Origin: an uncultured Prevotellaceae bacterium
GTDB lineage: Bacteria > Bacteroidota > Bacteroidia > Bacteroidales > Bacteroidaceae
DNA: 32,939 bases
Assembly (NCBI GenBank): GCA_900314125.1
Contig: OMUD01000123.1
Location: 1 to 32,939, forward strand
Direction of reading: 5' to 3'
Shown: positions 25,807 to 32,939 of the stretch, piece after piece
Position numbering within the stretch: position 1 is the first letter of the stretch
How the letters are laid out: each line of letters starts with the position of its first letter
The notes under the pieces: generated by a model
The model's input: only the letters and a program-made list of their open reading frames with translations
The model's database searches: none
What the model was told of the DNA's origin: nothing
Made by a program: the position numbers and the translations under genes

Positions 25807-27114
25807 ATGGGTAACAATCAAAAAGCGCTGAAGACGCAACTGATCTTCATGAACTTCCTGCAGTTCGCCGTGTGGGGAGCGTATCTCACTTGCATGGGAG
25901 CATACCTTGGACGGGTAGGCCTTGGCGACAATATCGGCACATTCTATGCCATGCAGGGCATCGTGTCCATTTTCATGCCGGCACTCATTGGAACCATTGC
26001 CGACCGATGGATTCCGGCACAGCGGATGCTCGGCATCTGCCATCTCATAGCCGGACTGGCCATGGTGGGATGCTTCATCTACGGCCAAAGTGCGGGCGAG
26101 AACGTGCAGTTCACACCGCTCATCGCCATGTTCACCGTCAGTATCGGATTCTACATGCCATCGCTCGCCCTGTCCTATTCTGTGGCATATACCGGACTTA
26201 CCAATGCGGGGCTTGACACTGTGAAGGATTTCCCGCCAATCAGGGTATGGGGTACGGTAGGATTCATCGCCACCATGTGGTTTGTCGATATCATGGACTA
26301 TGAGACCATGCCACATCAGTTCCTCACCAGCGGCGTGCTCAGTATCTGCCTCTTCTTCTACTCATTCTTCCTGCCGAAGTGCAGCATCAGCAAAAGCAAG
26401 GAGAAAAAAGGTATTATCGATGCCTTGGGGCTCAGGGCCTTCTCGCTATTCAAACAGCGCAACATGGCCATTTTCTTCCTCTTCTCCATGATGCTCGGCG
26501 TCTGTCTGCAGATCACCAACGGTTTTGCGGTGCCGTTCATCAAGAGCTTTGATGGAAACCCTGAATATGCCGGAGCGGTGGCGCTGCAATACCCAGTCAT
26601 CCTGTCGTCGCTCTCGCAGGCCAGCGAGACACTCTGTATCTTGCTCATCCCGTTCTTTATGAAGCGGTTCGGCATCAAGACGGTCATGCTCATCGCATTC
26701 TTGGCGTGGGTGCTCAGGTTCGCTTTGCTTGGATTCGGCAATCCTGGTCCTGAAATGTTGAGCTGGGGATTCCTCTCATGGGTGCTGTCCATGATTGTGT
26801 ATGGTGTGGCGTTCGACTTCTTCAACATCTCCGGCTCTCTTTACGTTGACCGTTGCACTTCAGCCTCCATCAGGTCTTCGGCACAGGGAGTGTTCTTGCT
26901 CATGACCAACGGATTCGGAGCCACTGTAGGTTCTTTCGCTGCGCAGACGGTAATCAAGGCAAACACCTTAGATGGCGTGGTGGATTGGACGAAATGCTGG
27001 TATATCTTTGCTGGCTATGCGCTTTTCGTGGGAGTGCTCTTCGCCCTCCTCTTCCAAGAGCAGAAAAGCCGCAAAGAGAAACGCCTTGACAAGAAATTCG
27101 GCTATGAAGACTGA
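25807..27114 (+). CDS. nupG: Nucleoside:H+ symporter of the NupG family
   Basis: The 435-residue protein has 12 membrane segments and clear similarity to E. coli NupG, an MFS permease importing purine and pyrimidine nucleosides. Shared blocks include NFLQFAVWGAYLT at the first helix, DFPPIRVWGTVGFI between helices, NMAIFFLFSMMLGVCLQITN and the late AFDFFNISGS and SSAQGVFLLMTNGFG. It begins 69 bases after the metallopeptidase gene with no recognisable promoter or terminator between them, and guaA lies three genes further on, so a link to purine salvage is plausible. Length is close to the E. coli protein (about 418 residues). Confidence 0.93.
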   Translation: MGNNQKALKTQLIFMNFLQFAVWGAYLTCMGAYLGRVGLGDNIGTFYAMQGIVSIFMPALIGTIADRWIPAQRMLGICHLIAGLAMVGCFIYGQSAGENVQFTPLIAMFTVSIGFYMPSLALSYSVAYTGLTNAGLDTVKDFPPIRVWGTVGFIATMWFVDIMDYETMPHQFLTSGVLSICLFFYSFFLPKCSISKSKEKKGIIDALGLRAFSLFKQRNMAIFFLFSMMLGVCLQITNGFAVPFIKSFDGNPEYAGAVALQYPVILSSLSQASETLCILLIPFFMKRFGIKTVMLIAFLAWVLRFALLGFGNPGPEMLSWGFLSWVLSMIVYGVAFDFFNISGSLYVDRCTSASIRSSAQGVFLLMTNGFGATVGSFAAQTVIKANTLDGVVDWTKCWYIFAGYALFVGVLFALLFQEQKSRKEKRLDKKFGYED

Positions 27115-27168
27115 TTCACAGCCACCTAAGACAGTACTCACAAACTTCTATCTGACAAAACGATAATA

Positions 27169-27753
27169 TTGAACATCAAACCCTACATACTGATTCTCTC
27201 GACTGTGCTTATGCTTTTGTCGGCTTGCGACACCAAAAACAATAAGGGCAGTCAAGAGAATCATTTGTCTGATAAAAAGCTTTCCATGCCGGCGAAAAAG
27301 GAAATGAGAGGCCGCGTCGGAATGAAGGCGACGGACAGGATGCTCACTTTCATCCAAGCCGACAGCGACTCCATCAGCATTGAGATTGACAATGGACGGA
27401 TTTTCGGTGAGTTGGAGCAAGGAATGCCAGTGGATGTCGCATTCATCGACATCGATGGGCACCATGTCGCTTCCACCATCGTCAGTCTTCCTTCAATCGC
27501 CCACCAGTGGACTTGCCGCGACGACAGCACTGGGCAGACACACACAATCGACCTCTCCGCATACGACACTGAGGCAAAGATGGTTGAAGATACTGAAGAA
27601 AATACCTGGATGCTTCACGACGGAATGATCATCATCAACTCCGACACTCAGACAAACGGAAAAAACAGCCATGACACGCTTGCCATCCTGCAACTGACTG
27701 GCGACACGCTCATTGTCAGGGAAAATGGTGCCAAAAGACTATATACCAAATGA
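27169..27753 (+). CDS. Lipoprotein of unknown function
   Basis: This 194-residue protein is not recognised. Its N-terminus is a lipoprotein signal ending in the lipobox LLSAC, so it should be anchored to a membrane through Cys. The mature part is acidic and predicted mostly beta, with a repeated Asp-Ser/Thr pattern (DSISIEIDNGRIFGEL, DTLAILQLTGDTLIV) suggesting a small lipocalin- or beta-sandwich-like domain; this is a guess from the pattern. The start is taken at TTG 27169 because the frame has no ATG before the hydrophobic segment. It lies 54 bases after nupG and 56 bases before the DUF2264 gene on the same strand, consistent with one operon. Confidence 0.75.
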   Translation: MNIKPYILILSTVLMLLSACDTKNNKGSQENHLSDKKLSMPAKKEMRGRVGMKATDRMLTFIQADSDSISIEIDNGRIFGELEQGMPVDVAFIDIDGHHVASTIVSLPSIAHQWTCRDDSTGQTHTIDLSAYDTEAKMVEDTEENTWMLHDGMIIINSDTQTNGKNSHDTLAILQLTGDTLIVRENGAKRLYTK

Positions 27754-27809
27754 GAAAAAACTTCAATTGATTCACAGACAAAAATTTAATAAAAAATAAC
27801 GACAACAGC

Positions 27810-29126
27810 ATGAAGAGAATTATTATTTCTATTGTCGCCATTCTGCTCTGTTCAGCAGTTGTGGAGGCAAAAAAACCTAAAAGCACGCCAAAAACCGACC
27901 GAGAGGTGTGGGTGGACATCATGTACCAGATGGCCGAACCAGTGCTGAAAAACATGGCTGAGGGAAAACTCCAGCAGAACATGACGGTGGAAAACGGAGG
28001 ACTTGAACTCTCACCTACTTGGGACAACCGCGACAAGAAAGTGAGCTACATGGAAGCCTTCGCAAGACTCATGGCAGGACTGGCTCCTTGGCTCTCACTG
28101 CCCGACGATAACACCGATGAGGGTCTGAAACGGAAGCAACTCAGGGAGTGGGCGCTGAAGGCATACGCCAATGCGGTTGACCCACAAAGTCCTGACTATC
28201 TTGGATGGAAATCAGGAGGACAGACACTCGTCGATGCTGCCTACCTCGTGGAAAGCCTTTACAGGGGATATGATGCCCTGTGGGTGCCGCTCGACTCAGT
28301 AACCAAACAGCGCTACATCAAGGAAATACAGGGACTGCGCCGCTACGATCCTCCTTACACCAACTGGGTGCTCTTCGTGGGCATGGAGGAGGCATTCCTC
28401 ATGTATGTTGGTGCCAGCTACGATGCCTACCGCATCAAGATGGCCGTGAGCAAAGCGGAGGAATGGTATATTGGCGACGGACTCTACAGCGACGGTCCTT
28501 CCTTTGCCTTCGACTATTACAACGCTTTCGTCATCCAGCCGATGTACACCGAAATTCTGGAGATGGTGGCTGCGAAAAAGCCAAACGACACCTATCTCGT
28601 GAGAAGCCACGGCGACAAGGACAACAAACGCAATGGAGCCAAAAACCGAGTGAACGAGGTGAGAAAGCGCATGCAGAAATATGCGGTCATCCTCGAGCGC
28701 TTCATATCGCCAGAAGGTACATTCCCTGTGGTTGGAAGAAGCATCCCATACCGCATGGCTGTGTTCCAGCCGCTCGCACAGCTGGCTTGGAGAAAGCAAC
28801 TTCCGAAGGAACTGAGCAACGGACAGGTGAGGGCCGGCATCACGGCGGTGGCGAAAAACATGTTTGAGAAAGCCAACAACTTCAACAAGCAAGGCTTCCT
28901 CACCATCGGTTTCGTGGGCAACCACCCGAACGTGGCCGACTGGTACACCAACAATGGATCGCTCTACATGACCTCACTCGCATTCCTTCCACTCGGACTT
29001 CCTGCCGACGACCCATTCTGGACTGACCCAGCAGAGAAATGGACATCCAAGAAGGCATGGGACGGCGATGACTTCCCGAAAGACCACAAATGGGATATCA
29101 ACCGGCAGATTCTCTACTGGGAATAA
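27810..29126 (+). CDS. Exported DUF2264 family protein
   Basis: The 438-residue protein has a signal peptide (MKRIIISIVAILLCSAVVEA) and then the DUF2264 domain, with the marked blocks EEWYIGDGLYSDGP and FDYYNAFVIQPMYTEIL near residues 215-250. DUF2264 proteins are probably all-helical toroids, like many polysaccharide-active enzymes, but their activity is not established. Aromatic and acidic residues in these blocks would suit a sugar-binding groove. Its neighbours (nucleoside permease, lipoprotein, GMP synthase) do not point to a polysaccharide locus, and no SusC/SusD pair is present. Family call is firm, function unknown. Confidence 0.88.
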   Translation: MKRIIISIVAILLCSAVVEAKKPKSTPKTDREVWVDIMYQMAEPVLKNMAEGKLQQNMTVENGGLELSPTWDNRDKKVSYMEAFARLMAGLAPWLSLPDDNTDEGLKRKQLREWALKAYANAVDPQSPDYLGWKSGGQTLVDAAYLVESLYRGYDALWVPLDSVTKQRYIKEIQGLRRYDPPYTNWVLFVGMEEAFLMYVGASYDAYRIKMAVSKAEEWYIGDGLYSDGPSFAFDYYNAFVIQPMYTEILEMVAAKKPNDTYLVRSHGDKDNKRNGAKNRVNEVRKRMQKYAVILERFISPEGTFPVVGRSIPYRMAVFQPLAQLAWRKQLPKELSNGQVRAGITAVAKNMFEKANNFNKQGFLTIGFVGNHPNVADWYTNNGSLYMTSLAFLPLGLPADDPFWTDPAEKWTSKKAWDGDDFPKDHKWDINRQILYWE

Positions 29127-29207
29127 AAAAGACACTTCAGAAATCTATTCATTAACCTGGGACTTACTCCATGTGGGTCCGATACAAATTTACAGAACAA
29201 ACCTACA

Positions 29208-30815
29208 ATGCAAAAAATCATTATCCTGGACTTCGGTTCACAGACCACGCAGCTCATCGGACGAAGGGTCCGCGAGTTGGACACCTTCTGCGAAATCCTG
29301 CCATACAACAAATTTCCGCACAACGACCCAGAGGTCATTGGAGTCATACTCTCTGGAAGTCCGTTTTCAGTTTACGACAAGGAGGCTTTCAAAGTTGACC
29401 TCTCCGAGATTCGCGGACGCTACCCAATCCTCGGCATCTGCTATGGAGCGCAATTCATGAGCTACACCTACGGAGGAAAAGTGGAACCGGCGGGGACCAG
29501 GGAATACGGCCGTGCCAACCTGCAGTGGATGGAGAAGGACAACCCGCTTTTCAAGGGATTCGACGACAACTCACAGGTGTGGATGAGCCATGGCGACACT
29601 ATCACCGCCATTCCGCAGGGATTTAAGAAAATCGCATCCACAGAGAAGGTGAACTTCGCCGCCTATCAAGCTGATGGCGAACCACTCTGGGGCGTACAGT
29701 TCCATCCGGAGGTGTTCCACTCCACTCAGGGCAGCCTCCTGCTCAAGAACTTCGTCGTAGATATCTGCGGAAGCCGTCAGGACTGGAGTGCGGCTTCGTT
29801 CGTCGATACCACGGTTGCGGAGCTCAAACAGCAGCTTGGCGACGACCGCGTCATCCTCGGACTTTCAGGAGGAGTGGATTCGTCGGTGGCAGCTGTGCTG
29901 CTCAACCGCGCCATCGGTAAAAACCTCACCTGCATATTCGTAGATCACGGCATGTTGCGCAAGAATGAGTTCAAGAATGTGCTTCACGACTATGAGTGCC
30001 TCGGACTCAATGTCATCGGAGTGGACGCCTCGGAAAAGTTCTTCAAGGAACTGGAGGGAGTGACGGAACCGGAACGCAAACGCAAAATCATCGGTGCGGG
30101 ATTCATCGATGTCTTCAACGAGGAGGCACAGAAAATCACCGATGCCAAATGGCTCGCACAAGGCACTATCTATCCAGACCGCATTGAGAGTCTCAACATC
30201 ACGGGAAAGGTCATCAAGAGCCATCACAACGTGGGTGGACTGCCAGAAAAGATGCACCTCCAGTTATGCGAACCGCTGAAATGGCTCTTCAAGGACGAAG
30301 TGAGACGGGTGGGACGCCAGCTGGGCATGCCTGAGCACCTCATCACCCGACACCCGTTCCCGGGACCGGGACTGGCGGTCCGCATTCTCGGCGACATCAC
30401 TCCAGAGAAGGTACGTGTGCTTCAGGATGCCGACGACATCTTCATCCAGGGACTGCGCGATTATAAGGTGAACATGCCGGCAGAACAGGCTAAGAAGGTG
30501 CTGGCGGCCGGATCACCGCTCGAATACACCGATAACGGCGAGGTGGCGGTGTCGCTCTACGACCAGATCTGGCAGGCGGGTGTCATTCTGCTCCCTGTCA
30601 AGTCGGTGGGTGTGATGGGCGATGAACGTACCTACGAGAGAGCCGTGGCACTCAGGGCGGTCACGTCCACGGATGCCATGACGGCAGACTGGGCTCACCT
30701 CCCTTACGATTTCATGGCCAAGGTGAGCAACGACATCATCAACCACGTCAAAGGAGTGAACCGCGTGTGCTACGACATCTCGTCGAAGCCACCAGCCACT
30801 ATCGAGTGGGAATAA
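29208..30815 (+). CDS. guaA: GMP synthase (glutamine-hydrolysing)
   Basis: GuaA converts XMP, ATP and glutamine to GMP, the last step of guanine nucleotide synthesis. The N-terminal class I glutaminase has Cys78 in GICYGAQ and the His-Glu pair in QFHPEVFH. The ATP-pyrophosphatase part follows, with the PP-loop LSGGVDSS near residue 220, and the dimerisation domain with [11 protein letters not shown] and the closing [16 protein letters not shown]. All catalytic residues are present; at 535 residues it is slightly longer than the E. coli enzyme (525). No promoter match was found in the 81 bases upstream, so it may be read from the nupG operon. A hairpin terminator follows. Confidence 0.97.
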   Translation: MQKIIILDFGSQTTQLIGRRVRELDTFCEILPYNKFPHNDPEVIGVILSGSPFSVYDKEAFKVDLSEIRGRYPILGICYGAQFMSYTYGGKVEPAGTREYGRANLQWMEKDNPLFKGFDDNSQVWMSHGDTITAIPQGFKKIASTEKVNFAAYQADGEPLWGVQFHPEVFHSTQGSLLLKNFVVDICGSRQDWSAASFVDTTVAELKQQLGDDRVILGLSGGVDSSVAAVLLNRAIGKNLTCIFVDHGMLRKNEFKNVLHDYECLGLNVIGVDASEKFFKELEGVTEPERKRKIIGAGFIDVFNEEAQKITDAKWLAQGTIYPDRIESLNITGKVIKSHHNVGGLPEKMHLQLCEPLKWLFKDEVRRVGRQLGMPEHLITRHPFPGPGLAVRILGDITPEKVRVLQDADDIFIQGLRDYKVNMPAEQAKKVLAAGSPLEYTDNGEVAVSLYDQIWQAGVILLPVKSVGVMGDERTYERAVALRAVTSTDAMTADWAHLPYDFMAKVSNDIINHVKGVNRVCYDISSKPPATIEWE

Positions 30816-30830
30816 AAAAACGTTATGGCA

Positions 30831-30871
30831 GTAAGTCGGGACATCATTCCCGGCTTATTGCACTTTTATTG
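30831..30871 (+). terminator. Probable terminator of guaA
   Basis: AGTAAGTCGGGA, a six-base loop and TCCCGGCTTATT pair over 12 positions (two wobbles), followed by TGCACTTTTATTG. The T run is short and interrupted, so termination may be partial. Confidence 0.65.
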
Positions 30872-30880
30872 CTGTAGAAT

Positions 30881-31429
30881 ATGAAACTTTCACCATATAT
30901 AACCGAACTCTTGAGAGAGAAGTCGGGTAATGAAATCCGGCTCTCTGGCCATTGTGAACGCCTGGCACTCGATGTGGAGGCTGCCACAGGCGAGCACATT
31001 GGAGTCAACACCATGAAGCGGTTGCTGGGGTTCATTGCCGACGAGCGTGTCCCACGCACAACAACTCTTGATATCATTGCCCGTTATCTTGGATACGACA
31101 ACTGGGATGCTCTGCGGCTGATTGATGAGAACTGCAGCAATTCTGCGTTTGACGACCGCGATGAATATTTGGCTTGCTATATGGAAATCGGTCAGCAAGT
31201 GGCCATCTCCTATCCACCCAATCGGAAGCTGACCATCGAAAATCTGGGTGACAACCATTTCCGTGTGACTGATAGTGAGAACAGCAAGTTGCTGAAAGGC
31301 GACCTGCTGACACTGACGCATATCGTCCGCAACTACCCCCTGCTGGTAGCCGAAGTTATCAGAAACGGCGAGAATCTGGGAGCATTCACTGCGGGAAAAG
31401 CACAGGGCATTGACTTTGAACTCCTATGA
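30881..31429 (+). CDS. Conserved-looking small protein of unknown function, partner of the following kinase
   Basis: I do not recognise this 182-residue protein. The first 85 residues are helical and resemble a compact DNA-binding-like bundle (REKSGNEIRLSGHCERLA, TMKRLLGFIADERVPRTTTLDIIARYLGYDNW), but no standard helix-turn-helix motif can be fixed. The second half (about 105-182) is beta-rich and ends GIDFELL; it could be a small OB- or SH3-like barrel. There is no signal peptide or membrane segment. The start lies 10 bases after the guaA terminator, and the transmembrane kinase begins 52 bases after the stop, so the two are probably one unit and the protein may be a regulator or substrate of the kinase. 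Confidence 0.7.
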   Translation: MKLSPYITELLREKSGNEIRLSGHCERLALDVEAATGEHIGVNTMKRLLGFIADERVPRTTTLDIIARYLGYDNWDALRLIDENCSNSAFDDRDEYLACYMEIGQQVAISYPPNRKLTIENLGDNHFRVTDSENSKLLKGDLLTLTHIVRNYPLLVAEVIRNGENLGAFTAGKAQGIDFELL

Positions 31430-31481
31430 ACTTTTTTCATCGAGTAACAAAAAGCCTAAAAAACAAAGTCAGAAAAAAACT

Positions 31482-32915
31482 ATGGACAGCACATCTTCGT
31501 TTTCAAAAGTAAGGCAGCCCTTCCCCGACGCAGAACTGCTGAAGGTCGGTGGCAGCACATGTGAGTGCTACCGAGTGAGGCTTTACGGTAAGCTGCACTT
31601 CTTGAAACGATTGAAGCCCGAACTGCGGACAAATCCACAATACGTGGCTGCCATGGAAAAAGAGTTCCTCATGGGCTACCAGCTCGACCATCCTCATTTG
31701 GTCCGTTATGCCGCCAGAACCGATGACGGCATCCTGATGGACTATGTGGATGGTGAGACGCTCAACCTCTTTATTGAGCATCATCCCGACTATTTTCAAA
31801 AACATGAAAACGCAGACCGATTCCTACACCAGTTGCTCAGCGTCGTCGACTATCTACACAGCCATCAGATTGTCCACCTCGACCTCAAGCCCGGAAACAT
31901 CCTCATCACCCGCATTGGACATGATGTGAAACTCACCGACCTGGGCTACAGCTATGCCGACTGCTACACCGACACAACGGGACGTACTGATAAATATGCC
32001 GCACCTGAGCAACTACGTGGAGAACCTGTCGATGCCCGTACCGACATCTATGCCATCGGACGTATTCTCCAAACGCTGCCTTGTGCTCCTAAATATGATC
32101 ATATCTCTCATAGGTGTACGGCTGCAGATCCATCCAAACGTTTCCAAAGTGTGGCGGAAATGGAGGCTGCCATCAGCCGAAAACGCCCTCACTGGTTGAC
32201 GGTTGTCTTGTCAACAGCTGCGTTGTTGGCTGTCCTTCTCTTTCTCTGGAATCCGTTCCGCCATGCTGAAACACCATCCGCACAGGTGCCTGCCGCCAAT
32301 GACTCCTTGCTTGTATCACAAGAGCAGATGCCTCAGCCGTCAATATCCCCGTCAGAACAGCAACCGGCACCCACTGTGACAGATCTGGTTGCAAACCAAC
32401 AAAACATCCCCAAAGGTGAGCTTACGAAGACAGTGAATATGGAAGAGTCCAGTTCTTCTGCAAAATCTTATGGTCAGACAGCCCCTTCCTCACCTGCCCA
32501 ATCTATAACGCCAACAGTCCAAGCAACACCGTCTCAATCTCATAGCCAGGCAACACCATCCACACCAGCTCAATCGGAGTCCTCCGTGGCCGGTACTCAA
32601 TCACATAAAGCGGAATCTTCAGCTGCCGATTTAGCGAGTCTGCATCGCCTGCTTGACAATGCCATAAGACCCATATTCGAAGAGTACCTCGGAGCCTATA
32701 AGAATAGGGACTATCATCATCTGGACAAAGAAGAACTAAAAGAATATACAGAAAAACATTCAGCTTATCAACGGGCCTGCTTGAATAAGTTTAATGAGTT
32801 ATGGAAAACCTATCAGCATCAGTATGACAAGGAATTGTTTTATGCTGAAGGCTGGAAAACACACGACTCTTATGACTCACTAACGTTCCTTCCCTCAAGA
32901 TTATCCCATAAATAA
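31482..32915 (+). CDS. Transmembrane Ser/Thr protein kinase with Ser/Thr/Pro-rich extracytoplasmic region
   Basis: The 477-residue protein has a cytoplasmic kinase domain (about 15-235), one membrane helix (about 238-256) and a periplasmic region of some 220 residues. Catalytic Asp134 sits in HLDLKPGN and the metal-binding Asp in DLG (about 153) instead of DFG. APEQ and DIYAIG are present, and Lys42 (FLKRLK) is the likely ATP ligand. The nucleotide loop is unusual: VGGSTCECYRV lacks the normal glycine pattern. The outer region is rich in Ser, Thr, Gln, Pro and Ala up to about 385, then becomes helical and charged, with no PASTA repeats. The start at ATG 31482 is preferred because the longer frame upstream overlaps the 182-residue gene. 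The distal part reads more AT-rich than neighbouring genes. Confidence 0.85.
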   Translation: MDSTSSFSKVRQPFPDAELLKVGGSTCECYRVRLYGKLHFLKRLKPELRTNPQYVAAMEKEFLMGYQLDHPHLVRYAARTDDGILMDYVDGETLNLFIEHHPDYFQKHENADRFLHQLLSVVDYLHSHQIVHLDLKPGNILITRIGHDVKLTDLGYSYADCYTDTTGRTDKYAAPEQLRGEPVDARTDIYAIGRILQTLPCAPKYDHISHRCTAADPSKRFQSVAEMEAAISRKRPHWLTVVLSTAALLAVLLFLWNPFRHAETPSAQVPAANDSLLVSQEQMPQPSISPSEQQPAPTVTDLVANQQNIPKGELTKTVNMEESSSSAKSYGQTAPSSPAQSITPTVQATPSQSHSQATPSTPAQSESSVAGTQSHKAESSAADLASLHRLLDNAIRPIFEEYLGAYKNRDYHHLDKEELKEYTEKHSAYQRACLNKFNELWKTYQHQYDKELFYAEGWKTHDSYDSLTFLPSRLSHK

Positions 32916-32939
32916 GAAAAAGTGGACGGAATGGATGAT

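Noticed and set aside
31410-31481. Longer N-terminus for the last kinase, from a TTG
   Set aside because: It overlaps the end of the 182-residue gene and adds only Lys/Ser-rich sequence before a good ATG at 31482.

Overview
The window looks like chromosomal DNA of a Bacteroidales bacterium, most likely Prevotella or a close relative. The grounds are promoters of the Bacteroidetes type (TTTG, about 19 bases, TAnnTTTG), a fused SecDF, an S46 dipeptidyl-peptidase, a meso-diaminopimelate dehydrogenase, a BspA-like leucine-rich-repeat protein and a DUF2264 protein. I saw no tRNA, rRNA, insertion sequence, prophage or CRISPR array.

Layout. 1-2324 (minus): the start of a BspA-like surface protein cut by the window edge, directly behind a HerA/YjgR-type ATPase. 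2592-2864 (minus): histone-like HU with its own promoter and terminator. 3166-5244 (plus): a rhomboid protease, then a membrane-anchored endonuclease/exonuclease/phosphatase-fold protein. 5280-8672: secDF with a palindrome at its promoter, a long leader and a terminator. 8759-9805: monocistronic ddh. 9878-20685: ruvB, a MOP-superfamily flippase, a Ser/Thr kinase fused to a formylglycine-generating-enzyme-like domain, an FHA protein, a protein resembling actinobacterial FhaA, and a 1439-residue natural fusion of a SEDS glycosyltransferase (RodA/FtsW type) with a class B penicillin-binding protein. 20683-22930: a secreted DPP7-like peptidase. 23053-30871: a secreted HExxH metallopeptidase, a NupG-like nucleoside permease, a lipoprotein, a DUF2264 protein and GMP synthase. 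30881-32915: an unrecognised small protein followed by a transmembrane Ser/Thr kinase.

The most interesting part is 12537-20603. Kinase, FHA protein, FhaA-like protein and SEDS-PBP lie together on one strand with gaps of 3-65 bases. This has the same parts as the actinobacterial pknA/pknB-fhaA-fhaB-rodA-pbpA cluster, where Ser/Thr phosphorylation controls cell-wall synthesis. Here, however, RodA and PbpA are one polypeptide, the kinase is soluble and lacks PASTA repeats, and no PstP-type phosphatase is visible. I propose it as a phospho-regulated accessory peptidoglycan polymerase/transpeptidase module. The enzyme assignments rest on visible motifs; the regulatory link is inference.

Several starts were moved from the longest open frame to an internal ATG (kinase-FGE to 12537, FHA protein to 14477, last kinase to 31482). 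Three regions of the plus strand end in clear hairpin terminators that separate transcription units; at 20656-20713 a terminator and the next promoter overlap.
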